A DNA stretch of 64,000 bases from Pelagibacteraceae bacterium AG-439-F23 (GTDB lineage: Bacteria; Pseudomonadota; Alphaproteobacteria; Pelagibacterales; Pelagibacteraceae), in NCBI GenBank assembly GCA_003212415.1, contig QCPT01000002.1, positions 1 through 64,000 on the forward strand. Reading direction: 5' to 3'. The stretch's first letter is position 1; every line of letters begins with the position of its first letter. The position numbers and the translations under genes are program-made. The notes under the pieces were generated by a model. The model was given only the letters and a program-made list of their open reading frames with translations. It did not search any database and was not told where the DNA came from. Shown piece after piece: positions 44,743 to 53,436 of this stretch.

Positions 44743-45750
44743 TTGAGCAATATAGCTTATAAAAACTCAAAATCAGAGCTAAAATTTGTATATTCCAAAA
44801 ATAATGCGCTTAGTATTATTTTTCAAAGTAACGATATTTTAATTGGAATAGTTGGAGAATTTAATAATAATCTAAAGGAATTAGAGAAAATTACTAAAAC
44901 AAAAATATACTCAAGAGGAAATTCTATTCTTGTAAAAAGTGATCCTGAAAAAAATAATTTAGTAAAGAATGCGATTGAATTTCTAACTAATCAATTTTTA
45001 AATAATGGAACTATTGAAAAAAAAGATATAATTTCTTCTGTAAATAAATTTATGATAGATGAAAAATTAAAAAAAACAGAAAAAAATATAGAATATATTA
45101 TTAAAACGCCTAAAACGTCAGTAATACCCAGGTCTGAAAAACAAAAAAATTATGTTAGAGCACTTAAAGAAAGTGAAATAATAATCTCAACTGGACCCGC
45201 TGGTACAGGAAAAACATTTTTAGCTGTTGCTGTAGCTCTTACAATGCTTTTAGAAAAAAAAATAGAAAGAATTATTTTATCTAGACCAGCAGTTGAAGCA
45301 GGTGAAAGGTTGGGTTTTTTGCCAGGAGACATGAAGGAAAAAGTAGATCCTTATCTTAGACCTTTATATGATTCACTTTATGACTTACTTGATTTTGAAA
45401 AAATTCAAAAAAAAATCGAAGTAGGCGATATAGAAATAGCACCATTAGCTTTTATGAGAGGAAGAACACTGAAAAATTCTTTTGCAATTCTTGATGAGGC
45501 TCAAAATGCAACGGATACCCAAATAAAAATGTTTTTGACAAGAATTGGTGAAAACTCAAAGATTGTGATAAATGGAGATCCCTCACAGATTGATTTACCA
45601 AATAAATCTTTATCAGGTCTTAATCGTTCAAAAAATTTGCTTGGACACTTAAAAGAAATTTCAGTTGTTGATTTTGATCATAATGATGTTGTTAGACATC
45701 CTTTGGTTTCAAAAATTGTTAAAGCATATTCAGATCAAAAAACTGACTAA
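44743..45750 (+). CDS. PhoH family ATPase
   Basis: Predicted RNA-linked ATPase. The N-terminal segment (GEFNNNLKELEKITKTKIYSRGNSI) is the KH-like start of alphaproteobacterial PhoH; Walker A is STGPAGTGKTFLAVAVAL (about residues 150-167), and Walker B is FAILDEAQNAT. Length 335 aa. TTG start chosen because the conserved N-terminal domain starts shortly after and no ATG is available. The order miaB-phoH-ybeY-lnt is conserved in Proteobacteria; PhoH and YbeY act in RNA quality control. Confidence 0.95.
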   Translation: MSNIAYKNSKSELKFVYSKNNALSIIFQSNDILIGIVGEFNNNLKELEKITKTKIYSRGNSILVKSDPEKNNLVKNAIEFLTNQFLNNGTIEKKDIISSVNKFMIDEKLKKTEKNIEYIIKTPKTSVIPRSEKQKNYVRALKESEIIISTGPAGTGKTFLAVAVALTMLLEKKIERIILSRPAVEAGERLGFLPGDMKEKVDPYLRPLYDSLYDLLDFEKIQKKIEVGDIEIAPLAFMRGRTLKNSFAILDEAQNATDTQIKMFLTRIGENSKIVINGDPSQIDLPNKSLSGLNRSKNLLGHLKEISVVDFDHNDVVRHPLVSKIVKAYSDQKTD

Positions 45751-46196
45751 TGATTAAAGCAAATGTAGTTTTGGATCATTATAAGTGGAAAAATAAGATT
45801 AAAAATCCAAGCAATTATTTTAAAAAAAAACTTAATAAATTAAATAAAATTAGCTCTTTTAAAAGAAAAAAACATGAATTTTCAGTATTTTTAACGAACA
45901 ATAAAAAAATGAAAATTTTAAATTTTAAATTTAGAAAAAAAAATAAACCTACAGATGTATTATCATTTCCATCTCAATATCTAGAAAAAAAAAGTATATA
46001 TATTGGCGATATAGCCATCTCATTTGAAATTGTTAATCAAAGATCAAAAAATTCAAATTTTTTTATAGAATTAGATAAAATGTGGATACATGGATATTTT
46101 CATTTAATTGGATATGATCATAAAAAAATGACAGATTTTAAAAAGATGAATAAAAAAGAAAATTTAGTATTAAATTATTTTCACAAAGCAATTTGA
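45750..46196 (+). CDS. ybeY: Endoribonuclease YbeY (rRNA maturation factor)
   Basis: Zinc-dependent RNase needed for 16S rRNA 3' end maturation. The zinc-binding motif HGYFHLIGYDH is at about residues 113-123, preceded by RKKNKPTDVLSFPSQ and the strand YIGDIAISFEIV. Length 148 aa is normal; the N-terminal half is unusually Lys-rich. Its start overlaps the phoH stop by one base and its stop overlaps the TTG start of lnt by four. Confidence 0.95.
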   Translation: MIKANVVLDHYKWKNKIKNPSNYFKKKLNKLNKISSFKRKKHEFSVFLTNNKKMKILNFKFRKKNKPTDVLSFPSQYLEKKSIYIGDIAISFEIVNQRSKNSNFFIELDKMWIHGYFHLIGYDHKKMTDFKKMNKKENLVLNYFHKAI

Positions 46197-47722
46197 CCTC
46201 ATTAATACAAAATAAATTATTCATTTATATTATACCATTTATAATCGGTTTATTAACGTCTTATAGTCTTCCGCCTTATAGTTTCTTTTTTATAAACTTT
46301 ATTACATTTCCTGCATTATTTTTTTATTTATTATTTAATTATCAAAAAGGAAAATGGATATCTTTTAAGATTGGATGGATATTTGGTTTTGGATATTTCA
46401 TTTCTAATCTATATTGGATATCAAACTCTCTTACTTTTGAAGAAATTTTTAAACCTTTAATACCATTTTCATTAATTATTATTCCTTTATTTTTGGGATT
46501 ATTTTATGGGCTTATCACATTTATTAGTTCATTTTTTAATCTTAAAAAAAATTTTTCTTCAATTTTAATATTTTCATTTTTTTTTTCACTCATTGAGTAT
46601 TTAAGAAGTTTTATTTTTGGAGGATTTCCATGGAACTTGATTGTCTATAGTTTTACAGATTATTTACAATTAATTCAAATTCTTTCACTAATTGGGACTT
46701 ATACATTGAACCTTTTGTGTATTACTTTATTTTTAATACCTTGTGTAATTTTTTTTAATTATAAGAAAAAGAAAAAAATTCTTTTTTTATTCTTTTCAAT
46801 TTTACTTCTAACCATAAATTTTTTTTATGGAACTTCAGTAATTAAAAAATATGAAAAATTTAATAAAATAAATTTGAATTTTGTAATAAAAATTATTTCA
46901 CCAAAAGTGGATATTAAAAGATTTTTTGAAAATGAACCACCAGAAGAAACAATTTTAGAATTAATAAAATTAAGTGAACCTAATTATTCAGAAAATACAC
47001 TTTTTATTTTTCCAGAAGGTGTTCTTTCTAATATTTATTTACAAGATTTAAAAAATTTTAGTTATATATTTTCAGAAAATTTTTCAGACCAGCATAAGAT
47101 AATTTTAGGCATAAGTAGTTATGAAAATTCAAAAATATTTAATTCACTAATAGTTTTAGATAAAGACGCAAATATATTAGCAAAATATGATAAAAATAAA
47201 CTAGTTCCTTTTGGTGAGTATCTGCCATTTGAAAACTTATTAAGTAATTTTGGTTTAAAGAAAATTACTCAAGGATATCAATCTTTTTCTTCAAGTAATG
47301 AAAGAAACATAATTAAATTTGATAAAATTAGCTTTCTTCCTTTAATTTGTTATGAAGTAATTTATTCAGGAAATATTAATAAAAATAATGAAGATTTTGA
47401 TTTTATAATTAATATATCTGAGGATGGATGGTTCGGAGATTCTGTTGGTCCACATCAGCATTTTTCTCATTCTATATTTAGATCAATAGAAGAAGGAAAA
47501 AATTTAATACGTTCGGCAAACAATGGTATTTCGGCACATATTGACGCAACAGGAAAAGTAGTAGGTAAAATAAAATCAACTGAAAAGGGATTTATAGAGA
47601 TTAGAAATATTCTAAAAATAAAAAATACTTTTTTTAATTCTCATGGCAATAAGATCTTCTTTTATTTTTTAATTTTTTATATTAGTTTGATTTTTTTTTT
47701 AAAAAAAAAGGAGAATAAATGA
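46193..47722 (+). CDS. lnt: Apolipoprotein N-acyltransferase
   Basis: Inner-membrane enzyme that adds the third acyl chain to lipoproteins. Six to seven hydrophobic segments fill the first 220 residues, then a periplasmic nitrilase-like domain holds the triad: Glu in [10 protein letters not shown], Lys in [14 protein letters not shown] and Cys in [11 protein letters not shown]. Length 509 aa. TTG start within the ybeY stop (TTTGACC). Its clients in this window include LptE, the DUF3576 and the BON lipoproteins. Overlaps metK by four bases. Confidence 0.95.
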   Translation: MTSLIQNKLFIYIIPFIIGLLTSYSLPPYSFFFINFITFPALFFYLLFNYQKGKWISFKIGWIFGFGYFISNLYWISNSLTFEEIFKPLIPFSLIIIPLFLGLFYGLITFISSFFNLKKNFSSILIFSFFFSLIEYLRSFIFGGFPWNLIVYSFTDYLQLIQILSLIGTYTLNLLCITLFLIPCVIFFNYKKKKKILFLFFSILLLTINFFYGTSVIKKYEKFNKINLNFVIKIISPKVDIKRFFENEPPEETILELIKLSEPNYSENTLFIFPEGVLSNIYLQDLKNFSYIFSENFSDQHKIILGISSYENSKIFNSLIVLDKDANILAKYDKNKLVPFGEYLPFENLLSNFGLKKITQGYQSFSSSNERNIIKFDKISFLPLICYEVIYSGNINKNNEDFDFIINISEDGWFGDSVGPHQHFSHSIFRSIEEGKNLIRSANNGISAHIDATGKVVGKIKSTEKGFIEIRNILKIKNTFFNSHGNKIFFYFLIFYISLIFFLKKKENK

Positions 47723-48882
47723 AGAAAGATTTTTTATTTACAAGCGAGTCAGTTTCCGAAGGACATCCGGATAAAGTATGTGACAGAATTTCAGACATGG
47801 TTGTTGATACATACCTAGGAATGGAGCCACAAGCTAGAGTGGCCTGTGAAACTTTAACAACTACAAACAAAGTTGTATTAGCTGGAGAAACAAGAGGACC
47901 TGATATTAATAAAGATGAATTAATTTCTAAAGTTAGAGATTGTATTAAAGATATTGGCTACGACCAAGATGGTTTTACTTGGAGAGATGCAACTAAAATT
48001 GAAAGTCATTTACATTCACAATCAGCTGACATTGCAATGGGAGTAGACTCATCAGGAAACAAAGATGAAGGTGCAGGAGACCAAGGAATAATGTTTGGTT
48101 ATGCATGTAACGAAACTGATGTTTTAATGCCAGCGCCAATTCATTACTCTCATAAAATTCTAAGATTAATGGCTGAAGATAGAAAATCAGGAAATCTTAA
48201 TGGAATAGAACCAGATTCAAAAAGTCAAATTACTATTGAATATAAAGATGGTAAACCATCAGCGGTAAAATCAGTAGTGATTTCTACACAACATTCCAAA
48301 GATGTTAACTTAGCAAAAGTAAAAGAGCTTTGTCTCCCATACATTGAGAAATCTATTCCAAAAAATTTATTAGGAAATCTTGATGAAAATGAAATCTATA
48401 TAAATCCTACTGGAAACTTTGTAATTGGTGGTCCAGATGGAGACAGTGGTTTAACTGGTAGAAAAATTATTGTTGACACTTATGGAGGTGCAGCACCTCA
48501 TGGTGGCGGTGCATTTTCAGGAAAAGACCCAACAAAAGTTGATAGATCAGCAGCATATGCTTCAAGATATCTTGCAAAAAATGTTGTAGCTTCAGGAATT
48601 GCTGACAAGTGTCTAATTCAATTAGCATATGCCATAGGTGTTTCAAAACCTTTATCAATTTATGTAGATTTATTTGATAATGATGAGCAAAAAAATATGC
48701 ATGTTGAGAAATTGATAAATGAAAATTTTGATTTAAGCCCTAGAGGAATTAGAGAAATGCTAGGTTTAAACAAAGCAATATATCAAAAAACAGCTGCATA
48801 CGGTCATTTTGGAAGAGAACCAGAATCTGATGGTTCATTTTCATGGGAAAAAACTAATAAATCTCAGGTTTTCAATAAGTAA
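47719..48882 (+). CDS. metK: S-adenosylmethionine synthetase
   Basis: Makes SAM from methionine and ATP. The N-terminal signature [18 protein letters not shown] (residues 8-25), the hexapeptide [12 protein letters not shown], and the phosphate loop [25 protein letters not shown] are all present. Length 387 aa is normal. Translationally coupled to lnt by an ATGA overlap; no riboswitch leader is possible in this arrangement, so any SAM feedback on it must come from further upstream. MnmG/RsmG/RsmI/MiaB in this window use its product or related chemistry. Confidence 0.98.
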   Translation: MKKDFLFTSESVSEGHPDKVCDRISDMVVDTYLGMEPQARVACETLTTTNKVVLAGETRGPDINKDELISKVRDCIKDIGYDQDGFTWRDATKIESHLHSQSADIAMGVDSSGNKDEGAGDQGIMFGYACNETDVLMPAPIHYSHKILRLMAEDRKSGNLNGIEPDSKSQITIEYKDGKPSAVKSVVISTQHSKDVNLAKVKELCLPYIEKSIPKNLLGNLDENEIYINPTGNFVIGGPDGDSGLTGRKIIVDTYGGAAPHGGGAFSGKDPTKVDRSAAYASRYLAKNVVASGIADKCLIQLAYAIGVSKPLSIYVDLFDNDEQKNMHVEKLINENFDLSPRGIREMLGLNKAIYQKTAAYGHFGREPESDGSFSWEKTNKSQVFNK

Positions 48883-48906
48883 ATAAAGTTGAATAATTAA
48901 AAAAAA

Positions 48907-48969
48907 TACCTATATTCCAGGTACATTGTTGAAATTTCAAAATGGGCCTCGGCCCATTTTTTTTTGGAG
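48907..48969 (+). terminator. Structured nusA leader ending in an intrinsic terminator next to the Shine-Dalgarno
   Basis: AAAATGGGC and GCCCATTTT (48939-48960) form a nine-base-pair stem with a CTCG loop, followed by nine T in a row (48957-48965). The nusA Shine-Dalgarno GGAG (48966-48969) follows at once and the ATG is at 48977. Upstream lie a small hairpin TACCT/AGGTA (48907-48923) and the palindrome TTGAAATTTCAA. No promoter can fit between the terminator and nusA, so nusA mRNA has to pass this terminator. Confidence 0.85.
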
Positions 48970-48976
48970 AAAATAA

Positions 48977-50530
48977 ATGTTAAATAGAAGAGCTGATAAA
49001 TTAGAATTAATTAGAATTGCTGAAGCAGTAGCATTAGAGAAATCTATTGATAAAGAATTAATTATTGATTCTATGGAAACAGGAATAGCAAAAGCTGCAA
49101 AATCGAAATTTGGATCTGAAAATGAAATAATGGTACAGATTAATAGAGATAATGGAGATATTGGTATTTATAGAAAGTTATTGATCGTTAAAAATCCTGA
49201 AAATACAAATGTAGAAATAAGTCTAGAAGATGCAATAAAACTTGATAAAATAAATGTAGATAAAAAAATTGGTGATGAAATATTACAACCTTTGCCATCT
49301 TTCGATTTTGGAAGAATTGCCGCACAAACTGCCAAACAAGTAATAACTTTTAATGTTAGGGAAGCTGAAAGAGAAAGACAGTATAACGATTTTAAAGATA
49401 AAAAAGATACAATATTAAGTGGGATTGTTAAAAGATTAGAATTTGGAAATGTTATTGTTGATTTAGGTCGGACTGAATCAATTATTCAAAAAAATGAAAT
49501 AATACCAAGAGAAAATATTAAAGCTGGAGACAGAATTAAAGCTTATTGTTTAGATGTTAGAAGAGAACCTAGAGGTCAACAAATATTTTTATCTAGAGCA
49601 CATCATAAGTTTATGGAAAAATTGTTTATACAAGAAGTACCAGAAATTTATGATGGTTTAATTGAAATTAAATCTTCTTCAAGAGACCCTGGAAGTAGGG
49701 CAAAAATTTGTGTTAAGGCTATTGATACATCTTTAGATCCAGTAGGTGCTTGCGTCGGAATGAGAGGAAGTAGAGTTCAAGCAGTTGTTAATGAACTTCA
49801 AGGAGAAAAAATTGATATAGTTAATTGGTCAGAAGATCCTGCAGTCGTTGTAGCAAATGCTTTATCACCAGCAGAAGTTCAAAGAGTAAATGTACATAGT
49901 GAAGAAAGAAAATTAGATGTAATTTTATCAGAAGAAAACTTAAGTAAGGCAATCGGAAGAAGAGGACAAAATGTAAGATTAGCAACAAAACTAATAAATT
50001 ATGAAATAAATATTATGACAGATCAGGAGGACTCTGAAAGAAGACAATTAGAATTTAAAGAAAAAACAGATAATTTTGTAAAAAATTTAGAACTGGATGA
50101 AACTTTAGGACAATTACTTGTTGCAGAAGGTTTTTCTTCAATTGATGATATTAAAGACAGTACTCCTGAGTTATTATCTAAAATAGAAGGTATTGAAACT
50201 GATATAGCCAGAGAATTAATTGATAGAGCCAAAGAGTTTTATCAAAAAGACCAAAAAGAAATTTCAAATAAAATTAAAGATCTTGGTTTGGAAAATGATT
50301 TAATCAATCATAAAGGATTAACCCCTGGAATGTTAGTTACGCTTGGGGAACAACAAATATTAACATTAAGTGACTTTGCAGATTTAGCTTCAGATGAATT
50401 AACTGGTAGTTATGATGTGATTAAAGGAGAAAGAGTAAGAATTAAAGGGTACCTGGAAGATTTTGCTTTATCAAAAAAAGAAGCAGACGATTTAATTATG
50501 TCTGCCAGAGATATAGCCTATCAAGATTGA
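48977..50530 (+). CDS. nusA: Transcription termination/antitermination factor NusA
   Basis: RNA-polymerase-binding factor for pausing, termination and rRNA antitermination. N-terminal domain (about 1-130), S1 domain (ILSGIVKRLEFGNVIVDLGRTESI), two KH domains (DPVGACVGMRGSRVQAVVNEL and LSKAIGRRGQNVRLA), and two acidic C-terminal repeats (about 370-425 and 440-510), the alpha/gammaproteobacterial form. Length 517 aa. rimP, which normally precedes nusA, and ylxR, which normally follows, are absent here. Confidence 0.98.
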   Translation: MLNRRADKLELIRIAEAVALEKSIDKELIIDSMETGIAKAAKSKFGSENEIMVQINRDNGDIGIYRKLLIVKNPENTNVEISLEDAIKLDKINVDKKIGDEILQPLPSFDFGRIAAQTAKQVITFNVREAERERQYNDFKDKKDTILSGIVKRLEFGNVIVDLGRTESIIQKNEIIPRENIKAGDRIKAYCLDVRREPRGQQIFLSRAHHKFMEKLFIQEVPEIYDGLIEIKSSSRDPGSRAKICVKAIDTSLDPVGACVGMRGSRVQAVVNELQGEKIDIVNWSEDPAVVVANALSPAEVQRVNVHSEERKLDVILSEENLSKAIGRRGQNVRLATKLINYEINIMTDQEDSERRQLEFKEKTDNFVKNLELDETLGQLLVAEGFSSIDDIKDSTPELLSKIEGIETDIARELIDRAKEFYQKDQKEISNKIKDLGLENDLINHKGLTPGMLVTLGEQQILTLSDFADLASDELTGSYDVIKGERVRIKGYLEDFALSKKEADDLIMSARDIAYQD

Positions 50531-50540
50531 GAGATGAAAA

Positions 50541-52763
50541 ATGGAAAAAAAAAAATTAAAGTTATCAATTTCTGGAAGCACCAATAAAACTATTAACAGT
50601 ATAGAACAAGCAAAAAATCAATCAAAAAATACTGTTGTAATTGAAAAAAAACCTAAAAGATATTTAGGAAAATCTCAGACTTCAAGACCGATTTCAAATA
50701 ATGATAAACATAAAAATCAATCTTCATTTATACAAAGGAAATCTACTTATAACAAACCATCGTCAATTATTAGTTCTGATTTTGAGAAAAGAAAATTAGC
50801 CGAACAAAGAGCGACAAAAAGAATCAAAGGAGAGATTTCAACAAAAGATAGCAGAGCCAATAAACTAGCTGGCAAAAGAAGAGAATTAAAATTAACTATC
50901 TCTAGAGCCTTAAGTGAAGATGAAATGGGAACTAAATCTAGAAGTTTGGCATCTTTAAAAAGAGCAAAATTAAAAGAAAATAGAAATATAAACAAAGATG
51001 AAAACAAAGAAATTTTACAGCCAATTAAAAGAAATATTAATATTCCGGAACTAATAACCATTAGAGAGCTGGCAAATAGAATGGCAGAACAATCAAGCAA
51101 TATTATTAAACATTTATTAGGAATGGGTGTGACTGTTACTATTAATCATACAATAGATTCAGATACTGCAGAATATCTGGTAAAGGAATTTGGCCATATC
51201 CCAATTAAAGAGGAAAAAGCAGAAGAAATAATTGAAAAAATAAAAGAAGTTAAAACTCAAAATTTAAAAAGTAGAGCGCCGATTGTAACTGTAATGGGTC
51301 ATGTCGATCATGGAAAAACTTCTGTATTAGATGTTTTAAGAAAAGCAAATGTAGTGTCTGGAGAGTTTGGTGGAATTACACAACATATTGGAGCTTATCA
51401 AATTAATCATAATTCAAGTAAAATTACTTTTATAGATACACCGGGTCACGCTGCATTCACAGAAATGAGAGCAAGAGGATCTAAGTTAACGGATATAGTA
51501 ATTTTAGTAGTAGCAGCCGATGATGGTGTTAAACCCCAAACAGTTGAATCAATAAAACATGCAAAAGCAGCAGGTGTTCCAATAGTAGTTGCTATAAATA
51601 AATGTGATCTTCCAGAGGCTGACCCTCAAAAGATCAAAAATCAATTATTAGAATATGAATTAATTGCGGAAGATCTTTCAGGAGATACTTTAATGGTTGA
51701 AATTTCAACTAAAACTAAACAAAATCTTGAAAAGCTTGTTGAATCTATTGTGCTTCAGGCAGAACTATTAGATCTAAAGACAGATTTTGAGACAGATGCC
51801 AAAGGTATAGTTTTAGAGTCAAAAATTGATATAGGAAGAGGACCGGTTGCAAATGTTATAATAACTGCAGGCACTTTAAAAAAAGGAGATTTTTTTGTTA
51901 GTGGACTAAAATGGGGTAAAGTTAGAGCAATTATAAATGATCAAGGAAAAAATATTGACATAGCTGAACCAGCAACACCGGTAGAAATTATTGGAATCAA
52001 TGGCGCTTCAAAAGCCGGAGACGATTTTATAGTTTTGCCAAATGAAAAAGAAGCAAAGAATTTATGCGATGCTAGAATTCAAGAAACAAAAGAAGGTAAA
52101 AACCCATTAACATTTGTTACTCAAGATTCGGCATTTAAGGATAATACATCAGAAGAATTAAATATAATTGTAAAATCTGATGTTCATGGATCTTCTGAAG
52201 CAATTAAGAGTGCAATTAATCAAATTAAACATGAAGAGGTTAAGCCAAAAATACTTCTTTCAGATATTGGTATGATAACCGAAACAGATGTAACTCTCGC
52301 TAAAGCTTCAAAATCAATATTAATTGCATTTAATGTAAAACCAAGCAAGGAAGCAAAAAAAAGAGCCGAACAAGAAAAGATTGATATATCTTCTTTTAAT
52401 ATAATTTATGAAGTATTAGATTTTATAAAAAGCAAAATGTCTGGATTATTAACACCAGATGTTGATGAAAAAATTATTGGTACAGCTGAAATTCTTGAAA
52501 TATTTAAAGTTTCTAAAGTTGGAAAAGTTGCTGGCTCAAAAGTTGTAGATGGAGAAATTACCCAAGATTCTAATGCTCGAATAATAAGAGATGGAGCAAT
52601 AATATTTAACGGCAAAATTGGATCAATTTTTAGAGAAAAAAACCAAACGAAACAGGTTTCAGCAGGACTTGAGTGTGGAATAACATTAAAAGACTACGGA
52701 GATTTTCAAAAAAAAGATATTATTGAAGTTTATAACTCAACTGTGACGGAGAGAACAATTTAA
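50541..52763 (+). CDS. infB: Translation initiation factor IF-2
   Basis: GTPase that places initiator tRNA on the ribosome. The variable N-terminal region (about 200 residues, Lys/Ser/Asn-rich) is followed by the IF2_N domain (INIPELITIRELANRMAEQSS), the G domain with GHVDHGKTSVLDVLR, DTPGHAAFTEMRARG and NKCDLPEADP, and domains II-IV (DVHGSSEAIKSAI). Length 740 aa is at the short end for the family. Starts 10 bp after nusA and ends one base before rbfA. Confidence 0.98.
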   Translation: MEKKKLKLSISGSTNKTINSIEQAKNQSKNTVVIEKKPKRYLGKSQTSRPISNNDKHKNQSSFIQRKSTYNKPSSIISSDFEKRKLAEQRATKRIKGEISTKDSRANKLAGKRRELKLTISRALSEDEMGTKSRSLASLKRAKLKENRNINKDENKEILQPIKRNINIPELITIRELANRMAEQSSNIIKHLLGMGVTVTINHTIDSDTAEYLVKEFGHIPIKEEKAEEIIEKIKEVKTQNLKSRAPIVTVMGHVDHGKTSVLDVLRKANVVSGEFGGITQHIGAYQINHNSSKITFIDTPGHAAFTEMRARGSKLTDIVILVVAADDGVKPQTVESIKHAKAAGVPIVVAINKCDLPEADPQKIKNQLLEYELIAEDLSGDTLMVEISTKTKQNLEKLVESIVLQAELLDLKTDFETDAKGIVLESKIDIGRGPVANVIITAGTLKKGDFFVSGLKWGKVRAIINDQGKNIDIAEPATPVEIIGINGASKAGDDFIVLPNEKEAKNLCDARIQETKEGKNPLTFVTQDSAFKDNTSEELNIIVKSDVHGSSEAIKSAINQIKHEEVKPKILLSDIGMITETDVTLAKASKSILIAFNVKPSKEAKKRAEQEKIDISSFNIIYEVLDFIKSKMSGLLTPDVDEKIIGTAEILEIFKVSKVGKVAGSKVVDGEITQDSNARIIRDGAIIFNGKIGSIFREKNQTKQVSAGLECGITLKDYGDFQKKDIIEVYNSTVTERTI

Positions 52764-53135
52764 ATGGCCAGTCTAGGAAAACCAATTACACAAAGACAAT
52801 TAAGAGTAGGAGAAATGATTAAACAAGCATTAGGAATGCTTTTTATAAGAGATGAGGCTAAATTACCCAATCTATCTACAAAAGAAATTACAGTTACAGA
52901 AGTGAGAATGTCACCAGATTTAAAATCAGCAAAAATATTTGTTATGCCGCTTGGTGGAAAAAATGCAGAAGAAATTATTGAAAAATTAAAAGAATTTTCA
53001 TTTGTGATCAGAAAAGTTTTATCAAAGAAAATAGTAATGAAGTTTTTACCAAAACTTTATTTTGTTAAGGATGATTCTTTTGATTATGCTGAAAAAATTG
53101 AAAACTTAATAAAACAAACTAATAAACAAGGATAA
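52764..53135 (+). CDS. rbfA: Ribosome-binding factor A
   Basis: 30S maturation factor of 123 aa, KH-like fold. Marks are QRQLRVGEMIKQALGMLF near the N-terminus, ITVTEVRMSPDLKSAKIFVMPLGG, and FVIRKVLSKKIVMKFLPKLYFVKDDSFDYAEKIENLI at the end. The start abuts the infB stop. truB, which lies between rbfA and rpsO in most relatives, is missing, and rpsO starts three bases after rbfA. Confidence 0.95.
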   Translation: MASLGKPITQRQLRVGEMIKQALGMLFIRDEAKLPNLSTKEITVTEVRMSPDLKSAKIFVMPLGGKNAEEIIEKLKEFSFVIRKVLSKKIVMKFLPKLYFVKDDSFDYAEKIENLIKQTNKQG

Positions 53136-53138
53136 TAA

Positions 53139-53387
53139 ATGACAAAAAGAGCAAAAGAACTTGCAATACACGATAAAGACACAGGTTCATCAGAATTTCA
53201 GGTGGCTCAATTAACAGATAAAATTGAGAATCTGTCAAAACATATTAAACAGTTTAAAAAAGATAAACATTCATCAGTAGGTTTATTGAGAGCTGTTAAT
53301 AGAAGAAAGAAGTTGTTGGACTATTTAAAGAAAAATAAATTAGATTCTTACAAAAATGTACTGTCGAAATTGAATTTAAGAAAATAG
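53139..53387 (+). CDS. rpsO: 30S ribosomal protein S15
   Basis: Primary 16S rRNA-binding protein of the small subunit. The product contains the S15 signature DTGSSEFQVAQLTDKIENLSKHIKQFKKDKHSSVGLL and RRKKLLDYLKKNKLDSYKNVLSKLNLRK, and aligns over the whole family length except for a slightly shorter N-terminus (82 aa against 88-89). The ATG at 53139 is three bases after the rbfA stop. The pair rpsO-pnp is conserved widely. Confidence 0.97.
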   Translation: MTKRAKELAIHDKDTGSSEFQVAQLTDKIENLSKHIKQFKKDKHSSVGLLRAVNRRKKLLDYLKKNKLDSYKNVLSKLNLRK

Positions 53388-53403
53388 AGATCAAGATAGA
53401 TAG

Positions 53404-53436
53404 AACGAAACGAAACGAAACGAAATGGAAATGAAA
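53404..53436 (+). repeat. Pentamer tandem repeat (GAAAC-type) in the pnp leader
   Basis: Between rpsO and pnp the sequence CGAAA recurs four times in perfect register (53406-53425) and continues as degenerate units (TGGAA, ATGAA) up to the pnp ATG. No strong Shine-Dalgarno is seen. Two ATG codons at 53425 and 53431 precede the pnp start in another frame and would open a 12-codon frame overlapping pnp. Confidence 0.8.

Noticed and set aside
47680-47730. SAM riboswitch before metK
   Set aside because: lnt and metK overlap by four bases, leaving no leader.
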